A stretch of 64,000 bases of DNA from Acrocarpospora phusangensis (GCF_016862995.1 NZ_BOOA01000027.1:1-64000); one strand, 5' to 3'; positions 43,101-50,568 are shown, counted from the first letter of the stretch. The notes: generated by a model not told the origin, from the letters alone. Made by a program: numbers and translations.

Positions 43101-43486
43101 AGGCGTTCGTGACCGCCGGGCTCCTGACCGCCGAGCAGAAGGACACGGTGGTGGCCGCCGCCGTGAGCGCGCGCGGCGAACTGGCGCCGGGCGCGCAGAT
43201 ACCGGTCACGGTCGTCGCCGAGTCCCGCTGCATCGGCACTTCCGCCTTCGTGGCCGTACGCGTGACGAACGATCACGACGCGCCCGTGGACGTCGTGGTG
43301 CAGACGCCGTACGGCTCGCGCACCTTCAACGACGTCGCCCCCGGCAAGTACGCGTACCAGTCCTTCGCGGTTCGCGCGCCGCAGGTCGCCGCCGGCGAGG
43401 TCACGGTCCGCGTCACCGGTACGGTCGCCGGAGACGAGGTGACAACCGAGGTCGTCAAGGAGTACGCGGCCGCGGCCTGCGCCTGA
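40103..43486 (+). CDS. secreted GH127-type beta-L-arabinofuranosidase with inserted LamG domain
   Basis: A 1127-aa protein with a twin-arginine signal (SRRTFVRTSALGVALAATA, cleaved near SASAAAETT). The GH127-type catalytic domain is split: it begins at about residue 50 (FWLHEVGLNAGLLQEKRDRM) and resumes near 420. Between them lies a LamG/concanavalin-like domain (about 190-370, e.g. FTIATWVNLAATQNWSRVF, ATIDEFHIFDRALSPEEI). The active-site signatures are GGAETCSIYNVSKL (Glu, Cys) and TGTCCGGTGLEIH (Cys pair). The C-terminal 95 residues match the tails of the two big glycosidases on the other strand. It probably releases beta-L-Araf outside the cell, with the LamG domain aiding substrate binding. 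Confidence 0.9.
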   Translation: MTTSEQSGLSRRTFVRTSALGVALAATAKALPASAAAETTASGVTASLAGIPYVGAGSNTAVRPFWLHEVGLNAGLLQEKRDRMKAFLQAFDERRFLVLFNNQAGRPNPAGVTVPGGWEDGGLLSGHWAGHYMSALAQAYADQGQQVFKDKLDWMVNELAACQAAITARMDAPGGGGEEPEEPVIGRVAGRFGNGLRLNGGSTAEHIRLPQEAVSQLTNFTIATWVNLAATQNWSRVFDFGQNTTVNMFLTARAGVTGNPPRFAITVGGSGQEQQINGTSAVPTGQWAHLAVTLSGSVGTLYVNGSPVGTNNAMTLNPTNLGVPGNVWIGRSAYGDAMLNATIDEFHIFDRALSPEEIQSLQSSAAGSTGGGNIAWYRFDEQSGSTALDSSPNGRNAGIVPVTQTGNTPWVPTHPGYLGAIPEDAVIRVGPPRFAVYGSNLNTNVWAPWYTQHKIMRGLLDAYYLTGNMKAREVVVKMADWAHLALTVGDKNHAQYAGPVTRDNLNYMWDTYIAGELGGANEVFPEIYALTGDAKHLETAKCFDNRESLFGATVENRDILVVTNPTGIGRRRPARLHVNQHVPGFSGYLRIFEQTGEQDYFKAAKNFFGMVVPHRMFSHGGTGGNYPGSNNNIEMFQNRDNIANAIAQGGAETCSIYNVSKLARNLFLHTADPAYIDYYERALFNQLAGSRADSTSTGNPQVTYFQPLTPGATKSYGNTGTCCGGTGLEIHTKYQDTVYFKSADGSTLWVNLFVPSTVTWADKGFVVTQETNFPREASTKLKVEGNGPLDIKLRVPGWARKGFTVRINGIVAPMQTPAPGTYVTLSRTWHSGDVIDVSMPFSIRIERAIDRPDTQSIMWGPLLMPILGNPGGGTYRELSLYRYLKRDGDYSRAAITAAGTNAAGDPLFTTHGFNLRPWYVGDTQAHSAYFRRVEPKIVFGSIDSGVPNVKRNDGLPNYDVPVTGVPSPGTDGLTFLDVVWDKAPFATHAAFVTTVTETAEAFVTAGLLTAEQKDTVVAAAVSARGELAPGAQIPVTVVAESRCIGTSAFVAVRVTNDHDAPVDVVVQTPYGSRTFNDVAPGKYAYQSFAVRAPQVAAGEVTVRVTGTVAGDEVTTEVVKEYAAAACA

Positions 43487-43517
43487 TCGCTTCTGGAACC
43501 ACGACCGAAGGTGGCCC

Positions 43518-44711
43518 GTGACTGACGAGTTCAGGCCGTACGAGCTGTGGGAGCCTGACACCCGCCGCGACCCGCACGCGTTCTACGCACGCGTGCGGGC
43601 CGCCGGCCGGCCCATCCCGCAGATCGATCCGGCAGGCGACCGGTTCTGGATCGTGGCACGCCACGCCGACGTCCTGGACGGCCTGCAGCACCCCGCGATC
43701 GGTCACGAAGTGCGCGAGCACCAGGCTCAGGGCCCGGCGCTCGCGCACCACCGAACCGAGGCGGAGCGGATCGCGGCCCGCCAGCTCATCGACCTGGATC
43801 CCCCTGACCACACCCGGCTGCGCGGGCTCGTCAGCAAGGCTTTCACGGCCCGTACGGTCGCGAAGCTGGAGCCGTGGATCGGTGACGTGGCGGACCAGCT
43901 GGTCGCCCGCGCGCTGCGGCTCGGCACGTTCGACGGCGTGGCCGACCTGGCCGATCCGCTGCCGGTCAACGTCATCGCCCAGCTCGTGGGGGTCCCCGAG
44001 GAGGACCGCGCGCAGTTCCGCGCGTGGTCGGCGACCATCGTCTCCGGGAGCGATCAGCATGGCGTGGCCACGTTGGCGTTCGCCGCGTACATCGACGAAC
44101 TGGCCGCACGCCGGCGAGCGGTCCCGGCGGACGACCTGCTCTCCGAGCTCGTCGCCCTGGAGGCGCAGGGGGACGCCCTCGACCGCGACGAACTCGTCGC
44201 GATGGTGCAGCTCCTGCTCATCGCCGGTCAGGAGACCACCGTCGACGTCATCGTCAACGGCATCCGGCTCCTGCTCACCCATCCCGAGCAGTGGCAGGAC
44301 CTCCGCGCCGACCCGTCACTGGCGAGCGCGCTCGTCGAGGAGACGCTACGGTACCGCGGTCCGGTCGAGATCGTGCCGCCTCGCTTCACCTTCCGCGACC
44401 TCGACATCGCCGGGGGCACGATCCCGGCGTTCGAGCGCGTCGGCCTGTCCCTGTGGGGCGCGAACAGGGACCCCTCGGTCTTCGCCGATCCGGACGTGTT
44501 CGACATCCACCGCCCGGACGTCCACCGGCACATCGCCTTCGGCCACGGCATCCACTTCTGCCTGGGCGCCTCCCTGGGCCGTCTAGAGGCCCGCATCATG
44601 TTCGACCGCATCGCCCGCGAGCTTCCCCGACTGCGGCTAGCGGTGGACCCTGACGACGTGGACGACTTCCGCCTGCACTGGGGAAGCCTGCCGCTACGGA
44701 TCCCGACCTGA
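43518..44711 (+). CDS. cytochrome P450 (CYP107-like)
   Basis: A 397-aa P450 with standard motifs: I-helix IAGQETT, ExxR EETLR, heme loop FGHGIHFCLG. The GTG start lies 31 bases after the GH127 stop, behind GAAGGTGG. It is unlike the atypical pair at the start of the window. Its genetic setting (a glycosidase before it, a convergent cyclase-family gene after it) gives no pathway. A secondary-metabolite or xenobiotic hydroxylase is possible. Confidence 0.92.
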   Translation: MTDEFRPYELWEPDTRRDPHAFYARVRAAGRPIPQIDPAGDRFWIVARHADVLDGLQHPAIGHEVREHQAQGPALAHHRTEAERIAARQLIDLDPPDHTRLRGLVSKAFTARTVAKLEPWIGDVADQLVARALRLGTFDGVADLADPLPVNVIAQLVGVPEEDRAQFRAWSATIVSGSDQHGVATLAFAAYIDELAARRRAVPADDLLSELVALEAQGDALDRDELVAMVQLLLIAGQETTVDVIVNGIRLLLTHPEQWQDLRADPSLASALVEETLRYRGPVEIVPPRFTFRDLDIAGGTIPAFERVGLSLWGANRDPSVFADPDVFDIHRPDVHRHIAFGHGIHFCLGASLGRLEARIMFDRIARELPRLRLAVDPDDVDDFRLHWGSLPLRIPT

Positions 44712-44724
44712 CACGCCGCCTGCC

Positions 44725-44743
44725 CCGGACGGCGTTCGTCCGG
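44725..44743. terminator. hairpin between convergent P450 and cyclase-family genes
   Basis: A perfect 7-bp stem, CCGGACG / CGTCCGG, with a 5-base loop in the 63-base gap between two convergent stops. It is suitable for terminating either strand. No U-tract is present. Confidence 0.6.
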
Positions 44744-44774
44744 CGCCCGGGGGACGCCGACTCGTGAACCGCGG

Positions 44775-45731
44775 TCAGAATGTGGCGATCGGGTTGACCG
44801 GGCTGCCGGACGTGCCGGCGAAACGGACCGGCGCGACCGCGAGGTGGAAGTCCCACTGGCCGAGTTCGGCAGCCGTCCTCGCGCACGCCTCCAGGTCGCA
44901 GTTGTCGAGCATCCACAGACCCATCGCGACCAGGCTCACGGCGTGAACCGGCATCAACACGTCTTCGTACCCCGATGGCTGAACGTCCTGGGGGGTGTCG
45001 GCGCCGATCAGCGCGACCTCCCGTTCATGCAGCCACGGCAGGCAGGACGCGTGCCACCCGGCCTGCGTGAAACCGCCGGCCGCACCGGTCTCGTGCCGGA
45101 CGCGGCCATACCCGGTCCGCAGGAGTACCGCATCGCCGGGTCGCACCCGCACACCCTGGCGACGCTCGGCCTCCTCGAGGTCGTCGGGAAACACCCCCTG
45201 CCCCGGTTCCAGCCACGGCACATCCCGCACGCTGGCGATGTCCAGCAGGACACCACGCGTGATGATCCCGTTCGCCGCCGCCGTGACCGACGCCCACGCC
45301 GATCCCGTCGCGGTGTCGACCAGCGCGTGCGACCGCCCGTTGTACATCATGCCGTCCCAGAAGATGTGGCACGGCGAGTCGACGTGGGTGAGGGTGTTGC
45401 CGTGGAACGTGACGCCGAGCCGCTCGGACGAGAAGCCCCAGCGCCGGTCCTTGTGGAATGCGGGCACCGGCATGTTCTCGGCGCCCGGCATGTCGGCGGC
45501 GCACGGGCACGTCGTCGTCGACCGCTCCATGTCTTCCGGTACGGCGACCTCCCATGCGCACGACACGCTCCTGCCGTGGCGCACGGCCCGCGCCGCCGCC
45601 AGCCGGACGTCGTCGGTGATGTGGTTCAGAGTGCCGAGCTCGTCGTCCTCGCCCCACCGGCCCCAGTTCGACAGCGTGTTGAAGTACCCGAGCACGTCGT
45701 CCTGTGTGGGCATCGGTCGCCCTGCCGTCAT
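44775..45731 (-). CDS. cyclase-family metal-dependent hydrolase (kynurenine formamidase-like)
   Basis: A 318-aa protein of the cyclase/KynB-like superfamily. The metal-binding motif HxGT-x-THxDxPxH appears as FHGNTLTHVDSPCHIFWDG. The usual later element is seen in LRTGYG and GADTPQDVQPSG. Family members hydrolyse N-formylkynurenine, isatin or related amides and lactams. The length (about 300-340) fits the larger branch of the family. The ATG at 45,731 has GGAGGAG 11 bases upstream; an ATG at 45,713 is the alternative. The substrate is unknown. Confidence 0.85.
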   Translation of the reverse strand: MTAGRPMPTQDDVLGYFNTLSNWGRWGEDDELGTLNHITDDVRLAAARAVRHGRSVSCAWEVAVPEDMERSTTTCPCAADMPGAENMPVPAFHKDRRWGFSSERLGVTFHGNTLTHVDSPCHIFWDGMMYNGRSHALVDTATGSAWASVTAAANGIITRGVLLDIASVRDVPWLEPGQGVFPDDLEEAERRQGVRVRPGDAVLLRTGYGRVRHETGAAGGFTQAGWHASCLPWLHEREVALIGADTPQDVQPSGYEDVLMPVHAVSLVAMGLWMLDNCDLEACARTAAELGQWDFHLAVAPVRFAGTSGSPVNPIATF

Positions 45732-45849
45732 CCCAGCATCGACTCCTCCGGTCACGTGGTTCGAGGCACCGCAGGCAGGGTATCCCGCCGTCTCCTTTAG
45801 GAACACCTCGATGTCCTGAGCTCCACCGTTCCCTCATTCTCCAGCATTG

Positions 45850-45865
45850 CCGAACAGTTGTTCGG
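45850..45865. promoter_or_regulatory. palindromic operator upstream of the reductase gene
   Basis: CCGAACAGTTGTTCGG has perfect 7-bp arms (CCGAACA / TGTTCGG) around a GT centre. It lies 68 bases before the RibD/DHFR-like start and 119 bases upstream of the divergent cyclase-family start. The form is typical of TetR-family operators. The TetR gene at 46,574 has different sites at its own promoter, so the protein that binds here is unknown. Confidence 0.6.
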
Positions 45866-45932
45866 TATCCTTTTGGGCGGGCCGCACCTCGATCGTGAGA
45901 TCCATCATCAGCACAGGAAAGAAGGCACACCG

Positions 45933-46502
45933 GTGGGTAAGCTCGTCTACTCGATGATCACGTCACTCGACGGCTACGTGAGCGACAAGGCCGGCGACTT
46001 CGGCTGGGGCCGCCCCGAGGAGGAGTCGCACGAGTTCATCAACGAACACGGGCGATCGATCGGCACCTACCTGTACGGCCGCCGGATGTACGACACGATG
46101 GCCTACTGGGAGACCGCGCACACGGAGCCCGGCCATGAGCCGTTCATCCTGGAGTGGGCGCGGATCTGGCAGGCGGCCGACAAGATCGTCTACTCCACGA
46201 CGCTGCACGAGGCGGTCGGCGAACGAACCCGGATCGAGCGCACGTTCGACCCTGAGGCAGTGCGGAAGCTGAAGGCCGAGGCCGACCTCGACATAGCCGT
46301 CGCCGGGCCGCACCTGGCGGCGCAGGCGATTCGAGCGGGGCTGGTCGACGAGTATCACCTCTTCGTCCGGCCGGTGGTCGTGGGCGGCGGCAACGCGTTC
46401 TTTCCGGACGATGTACGCGTCGACCTGGCACTGCTGGACGAACGGCGCTTCAGTGACGGCGCGGTCTATGTACGTTACGGCGTCAAGGCGGGCATCGCGT
46501 AG
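45933..46502 (+). CDS. RibD C-terminal / dihydrofolate reductase-like protein
   Basis: A 189-aa protein of the DHFR-like RibD_C family. It has the N-terminal VYSMITSLDGYVSDKAGDFGW, the central YLYGRRMYDTMAYWE and DLDIAVAGPHLAAQAIRAGLVDEYHLFVRP with a glycine-rich VVGGGNAFF. The GTG at 45,933 has AGGAAAGAAGG upstream and gives the expected length. Small actinomycete members are NADPH-dependent reductases of unknown substrate, often under TetR or ArsR control. A TetR-like palindrome lies just upstream. Confidence 0.9.
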   Translation: MGKLVYSMITSLDGYVSDKAGDFGWGRPEEESHEFINEHGRSIGTYLYGRRMYDTMAYWETAHTEPGHEPFILEWARIWQAADKIVYSTTLHEAVGERTRIERTFDPEAVRKLKAEADLDIAVAGPHLAAQAIRAGLVDEYHLFVRPVVVGGGNAFFPDDVRVDLALLDERRFSDGAVYVRYGVKAGIA

Positions 46503-46573
46503 GGGCGAAGCGAACACCATCCAGGCATCGAAAACAGCGCGGTCTCCACCGCCCGGGGCCGAAGTAGGGTCGG

Positions 46574-47335
46574 CTAACGAGCCTGTCCCTCCCGGTGCGC
46601 CGGCCTCGGAGACTCGGCCGTTGACGGGAGGGCCGTGGCGATGCAGTCGAGGACGCGCCGGAGGCCGTACCGGAACTGGTCGTCGCGGCTCAGGTGCGGC
46701 TGGCGCGCCTCCATCACGATCTTGGTGAAGATCGGGTACTCCCCGCTCTTCACCAGCCGGTCGATGTACGAGTAACTCCGCGCCATCCACTCCGACTCGC
46801 TGAGCCCGCTGCGGCGGAATTCCCCGGCCGAGCTGATCTCCTCGCGGGCGGCGCCCTCGATGTAGCTGTTCAGCATGGCCACGAGGCTGAGGTTCTCGTC
46901 GATGGAGACGAAGACGTCGAGCACTCCCATCAGCCGTTCGATCAGGAGCAGCTGGTTGGGGCCGAAGCTGGGGAGCGACCGTTGCACGGTGGCGATCCAC
47001 GGGTGCCTCAGCCACATGGCACGCAGCCCGTCGGCGTACTGGGTCAGGTCGGCGCGCCAGTCGCCCGAGGGCATGCCCGTGACGTCGATCTCGCCCATCA
47101 GCCGGTCGGCCATGAGCTCGACCAGGTTGTCGCGGCTCGGGACGTATCGGTAGAGGGACATCGCGCCGGCGCCGATCTCGGCGGCGATCCGCCGCATGGT
47201 GGCGGCCTCCAGCCCTTCGGCGTCGGCGATCCGGACGGCCGCCTCGGTGATCTGCGCGCGGCTGTAGACCGGCTTCGGCCCGCGGGCGGGGCGTTCGGGC
47301 CGCATCCAGATGTTCACGTACTCGGCGTCGGTCAC
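46574..47335 (-). CDS. TetR-family regulator of the adjacent ABC exporter
   Basis: A 253-aa TetR protein. The N-terminal helix-turn-helix is ATMRRIAAEIGAGAMSLYRYVPSRDNLVELM, followed by a helical ligand domain like the TetR_C group (WLRHPWIATVQRSLPSFGPN). The GTG at 47,335 has GGGAG 7 bases upstream. It is divergent from the DrrAB-type exporter, with two near-identical 18-bp sites in between. The simplest reading is repression of both itself and the exporter, relieved by an exported compound. Confidence 0.93.
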   Translation of the reverse strand: MTDAEYVNIWMRPERPARGPKPVYSRAQITEAAVRIADAEGLEAATMRRIAAEIGAGAMSLYRYVPSRDNLVELMADRLMGEIDVTGMPSGDWRADLTQYADGLRAMWLRHPWIATVQRSLPSFGPNQLLLIERLMGVLDVFVSIDENLSLVAMLNSYIEGAAREEISSAGEFRRSGLSESEWMARSYSYIDRLVKSGEYPIFTKIVMEARQPHLSRDDQFRYGLRRVLDCIATALPSTAESPRPAHREGQAR

Positions 47336-47352
47336 CGTTCCACTCCCTAGTT

Positions 47353-47411
47353 GCGTACATGGTACCCAGTAACTTAGCCTGGCCGGCATAACCGCGTACA
47401 ACGTACCCAGT
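47353..47411. promoter_or_regulatory. two direct 18-bp TetR operator copies
   Basis: GCGTACATGGTACCCAGT (47,353-47,370) and GCGTACAACGTACCCAGT (47,394-47,411) agree at 16 of 18 positions and are 41 bases apart in the same orientation. Each contains GTAC-N3-GTAC. One copy lies next to the TetR start and the other 11 bases before the exporter start. Both promoters should therefore be covered by the same regulator. Confidence 0.8.
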
Positions 47412-47421
47412 TGGAGGGATC

Positions 47422-48366
47422 ATGGCGGATCCGGTCGTCTTCGCCGAAGGGCTGCACAAGTCCTTCGGCGACACCCATGCGCTGCGGGGGCTGGACCTGA
47501 GCGTTCCGAGAGGTACGGTCTGCGGCGTGCTGGGGCCCAACGGCGCGGGGAAGACGACCGCCGTGCGCATCCTGGCGACCTTGTCCGATCCCGATGCCGG
47601 GCACGCCCGCATCGCCGGGTACGACGTCGTCCGCGAGGCCGGCAAGGTGCGCGCCAGGATCGGGCTCGCGGGCCAGTACGCCGCCGTGGACGAGAAGCTC
47701 ACCGGCCGTGGCAACCTGCGCATGTTCGGGCGCCTCTCCCACCTGTCCCGGCGCGAGGCGCACCGGCGGGCCGACGAGCTGCTCGAACGCTTCGGCCTGA
47801 CGGACGCCGCCGATCGGCAGGTCACCGGCTACTCCGGCGGCATGCGCCGCCGCCTCGACCTGATCACCAGCCTCATCCTGCGCCCCGAGGTGCTCTTCCT
47901 GGACGAGCCGACCACCGGCCTGGACCCGCGCAGCCGCGGCGAGATCTGGGACAGCCTCCGCGAGCTGGTGGCGGACGGCACCACGGTGCTGCTCACCACG
48001 CAGTACCTGGACGAGGCCGACCAGCTGGCCGACGACATCGCCGTCGTCGACCACGGACAGGTGATCGCCACGGGCACACCCGACGAGCTGAAGGCCACGA
48101 TCGGCGACCGCCTCGACGTCGTCCTCGAAGACCCCGCCGCCCTGCCCCAGGCGGCGACCGCGCTGAATGCCCTGGCCGGGACCGACCCCACGATGACCGG
48201 CGCCGACCGGCTCAGCGTCGCCCTGCCGGGCGGCGGCTTCCGCCTCGCCCACATCGTGCGCGAACTCGACCGCGCCGGGGTCGCCGCGGCCGACGTACGA
48301 CTGCGCCGCCCCACCCTCGACGAGGTGTTCCTGCGCCTCACCGACCGGAAGGAACAGGTCCGATGA
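47422..48366 (+). CDS. DrrA-type ABC exporter ATPase
   Basis: A 314-aa ABC ATPase of the daunorubicin-resistance type. Walker A is GPNGAGKTT, the Q-loop region GLAGQYAAVD, the signature YSGGMRRRLD, Walker B LFLDEPTTGLD and the switch region LLTTQYLDEADQLAD. The C-terminal extension (RRPTLDEVFLRLT) is typical of DrrA. GGAGG precedes the ATG by 8 bases. It overlaps the permease gene (ATGA). It probably exports a drug-like compound, and its TetR neighbour would sense it. Confidence 0.95.
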   Translation: MADPVVFAEGLHKSFGDTHALRGLDLSVPRGTVCGVLGPNGAGKTTAVRILATLSDPDAGHARIAGYDVVREAGKVRARIGLAGQYAAVDEKLTGRGNLRMFGRLSHLSRREAHRRADELLERFGLTDAADRQVTGYSGGMRRRLDLITSLILRPEVLFLDEPTTGLDPRSRGEIWDSLRELVADGTTVLLTTQYLDEADQLADDIAVVDHGQVIATGTPDELKATIGDRLDVVLEDPAALPQAATALNALAGTDPTMTGADRLSVALPGGGFRLAHIVRELDRAGVAAADVRLRRPTLDEVFLRLTDRKEQVR

Positions 48367-49184
48367 CTGACCTCGCCCCGCCGCTGGGCCGCCGCCTGCG
48401 GTGGACGTTCACCGACGGGCTGACCCTGGTCGGCCGCGAGCTGGGACGGCTGCGACACGATCCCGGCGAACTCGTCGCGGCCCTGATCTTCCCGGCCGTC
48501 ATGGTGGTGCTGTTCGGGTACGTCTTCGGCAGCGCGATCCACGTACCGGACGGCGGCGACTACCGCGAGTACCTCATGCCCGGCCTGTTCGCGATGGTGA
48601 CCTTCTCCGCGGTGATGGGGGTCATGACGCGGATGGCCGCCGACGCCTCCCGCGGCGTGATGGACCGGTTCCGCTCCATGCCGATGGCGCGCTCGGCGGT
48701 GCCGTTCGGGCAGACCGGCGCCGACCTGCTGACCGGCCTGCTGATGCTGGCCATCATGGTGGGCGCCGGCCTGCTGGTGGGCTGGCAACCACACCGCGGC
48801 CTGATCCCCACGGCCCAGGCGTTCCTCCTGATGATCGTGCTTAGGTACGCGCTGAGCTGGGTGGGCGTCTACGTGGGCCTGGCGGTGAAGAACGACCAGG
48901 TCGCCGACGCGATGGTGCCCCTCTTCCTCCCGTTCACGATGCTGTCGAACGCGTTCGTCCCCACCGACGGCATGCCCGGCTGGCTACGCTTCCTGGCCGA
49001 CTGGAACCCGGTAAGCGCACTCACCGCCGCCTCCCGCCACCTGTTCGGCAACCCGGGCGCCCCCTCTGGCGACCTGGCCTGGCCACTCGCCCACCCGGTG
49101 ACCACCGTCCTACTCTGGTCGGCCGCCCTCCTGGCGATCTTCGTCCCGCTGTCGCTCCGCGCGTACACCCACAGAGGACGCTGA
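48363..49184 (+). CDS. DrrB-type ABC exporter permease
   Basis: A 273-aa ABC-2 type membrane protein with about six hydrophobic segments, e.g. ELVAALIFPAVMVVLFGYVF, LLMLAIMVGAGLLVGW and a C-terminal VTTVLLWSAALLAIFVPLSL. The central YREYLMPGLFAMVTFSAVMG and the NPVSALTAASRHLFG loop are characteristic of DrrB. The start overlaps the ATPase stop. The two proteins form one exporter. Confidence 0.93.
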   Translation: MTDLAPPLGRRLRWTFTDGLTLVGRELGRLRHDPGELVAALIFPAVMVVLFGYVFGSAIHVPDGGDYREYLMPGLFAMVTFSAVMGVMTRMAADASRGVMDRFRSMPMARSAVPFGQTGADLLTGLLMLAIMVGAGLLVGWQPHRGLIPTAQAFLLMIVLRYALSWVGVYVGLAVKNDQVADAMVPLFLPFTMLSNAFVPTDGMPGWLRFLADWNPVSALTAASRHLFGNPGAPSGDLAWPLAHPVTTVLLWSAALLAIFVPLSLRAYTHRGR

Positions 49185-49217
49185 ACGCTCCAGGGCCTTC
49201 GGCCAGGATCAGTTCAG
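49181..49217. terminator. bidirectional hairpin over two convergent stops
   Basis: The outer 6-bp arms CTGAAC / GTTCAG enclose an inner GGCC-TTC-GGCC stem with TCC/GGA pairing between. The structure overlaps both the permease stop (49,182-49,184) and the stop of the convergent gene (49,209-49,211). It could terminate transcripts from either side. Confidence 0.6.
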
Positions 49218-50291
49218 CAATTTGAGACGAGTTGCGATGCCGTCGATGAACCAGGCGGTGAATTTGTCAGCGGGGTCCAAAGCGGCGCGGGCCATGGATC
49301 TCCAGTCCTGGCGATGCAGGACCGCGAGATAGCGATTCAGCAGGACGGACCGGTCGTCCGCGGGCAGGCTCGGGATATTGAGGTCCTCTTTCCGTAGGTG
49401 GTCGGCGATGAAGGCGGCGGTGACATAGCGGATCCAGGTGGGTGGCTGGCGGGCCAGGTAGCCGACGTGGGCGTCCAGGACGCGGGAGATCGGGGGGTAG
49501 GTGTTCCAGGTCATGCCCATGCCGCTGTTGCCGGCCATGATCTGCAGCACGCGGCCGGTGTGATCGATCAGGGCATCGTCGGGATCGGGACCGGTGATCG
49601 CCTCGTGAACATCGGCGGTCATCGCGACCTCGCCCACGTAATAGCCGCTCAGAAAGTCGCCGTCCAGCGCGTGGCGCAGGAGCCAGGGGCGAGCGGAAGC
49701 TCCCGCCAGGGAACAGAGGGTCTCGATGACGTACACCCGGCCCCAGCCCCTGCTTCGCTGGGCCAGCCACAGCAGCGCCTCGCCCCCGCCCCTGCGCCGC
49801 TTCAACGCCTCAGCGGCCAGGGAACCGAAGGTATCCGACAGCAGACCGATATGCCGGATCAGGTCGATGTCATCCGGGTTCCAGTCGGCGGCCAGCAGGG
49901 CAAGCCCGATGAGCACCGAGCATCGGTCGCCGCTGTGGCCAACCAGCCACCGCCCGGTTTCCCGGGCTCTTCCGCGGTCGGCGCGCCGGGCCGCGGCGGC
50001 GATGTGCTCGTTGTGATGGATGGGAACATCCACCTCGTGGAAGGCCCACACCAGTTCGCCCGGTGTGGCGCCGGGTCGGGCGAAGAACTCATCCAGGATG
50101 GCGGCCGCGGCCGCGCCCCGGCGGCGCTGATCCTCTGAGCCCGAATACCGACGCCGATGGGCGCCGTCGTCGGGGTAGGGCTCACCATCGTCAGGGAGTG
50201 CGGCGTCGGGATGCCGGCGGTGGAGCTGCAGAGCGTGCTCGTACAAGCTCGTGGGGGTTCCGAGCGGTCCGGGCTCGGGGGTCTTGCTCAC
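49209..50291 (-). CDS. hypothetical protein, helical-repeat-like
   Basis: A 360-aa protein not recognised. It has no signal peptide or membrane helix, and it looks all-helical with HEAT-like spacing (e.g. LIGLALLAADWNPDDIDLIRHIG, LGRVYVIE-like and PWLLRHALDGDFLSGYYVGEVA stretches). No catalytic motif is visible. The GTG at 50,291 is chosen because the in-frame extension upstream would cover the operator at 50,446; no strong ribosome binding site is seen. A scaffold or protein-interaction role is only a guess. Confidence 0.7.
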   Translation of the reverse strand: MSKTPEPGPLGTPTSLYEHALQLHRRHPDAALPDDGEPYPDDGAHRRRYSGSEDQRRRGAAAAAILDEFFARPGATPGELVWAFHEVDVPIHHNEHIAAAARRADRGRARETGRWLVGHSGDRCSVLIGLALLAADWNPDDIDLIRHIGLLSDTFGSLAAEALKRRRGGGEALLWLAQRSRGWGRVYVIETLCSLAGASARPWLLRHALDGDFLSGYYVGEVAMTADVHEAITGPDPDDALIDHTGRVLQIMAGNSGMGMTWNTYPPISRVLDAHVGYLARQPPTWIRYVTAAFIADHLRKEDLNIPSLPADDRSVLLNRYLAVLHRQDWRSMARAALDPADKFTAWFIDGIATRLKLLN

Positions 50292-50445
50292 CGGCGGACG
50301 GAAGACTCGATTCTTTCGATCATGCGCACAGCGTATACGAGGGCGAGGGTGTGATCCATCGCCACCGATGTGCCGCACCCCGCCCTCCGGGCGGCCGGGC
50401 CCTACGAGGATCCCGCCGGTGGGTCGTGGCAGACCGTCCAGCGGT

Positions 50446-50457
50446 GAGAGCGCTCTC
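50446..50457. promoter_or_regulatory. upstream LacI-type operator of the glucanase gene
   Basis: GAGAGCGCTCTC is a perfect 12-bp palindrome, identical to the one at 50,557 and 111 bases from it. It resembles CebR-like LacI-family operators of actinomycetes with GAGCGCTC cores. It lies upstream of the putative promoter at 50,519. Confidence 0.8.
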
Positions 50458-50518
50458 GGCATCGGACCGTCTTGACCTGCACTGGAGGGATTAACCTCCG
50501 GGCAATCATTCAGAAACA

Positions 50519-50547
50519 TTGACGAGAGGTGTTCCGGGCATTAGTTT
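50519..50547 (+). promoter_or_regulatory. putative promoter of the GH81 gene
   Basis: The -35-like TTGACG (50,519-50,524) and -10-like TAGTTT (50,542-50,547) have a 17-base spacer. Transcription would start near 50,554, just before the operator at 50,557. The whole gap from 50,292 to 50,714 (423 bases) is otherwise non-coding; besides this promoter and the two operators I see no further signals. GGAGG at 50,706 serves the glucanase. Confidence 0.5.
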
Positions 50548-50556
50548 CCGCGCTGA

Positions 50557-50568
50557 GAGAGCGCTCTC
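50557..50568. promoter_or_regulatory. downstream LacI-type operator of the glucanase gene
   Basis: This is the second copy of GAGAGCGCTCTC, placed where it would block initiation from the promoter at 50,519. The paired perfect sites suggest looping by a tetrameric LacI-family repressor. No LacI gene is adjacent on this side; the only one in the window (38,778) has a different-looking operator. Confidence 0.82.

Noticed and set aside
40244-43561. An 1105-codon minus-strand frame opposite the secreted GH127 gene
   Set aside because: No motifs and shadow composition; the + strand frame carries a Tat signal and GH127 active-site residues.
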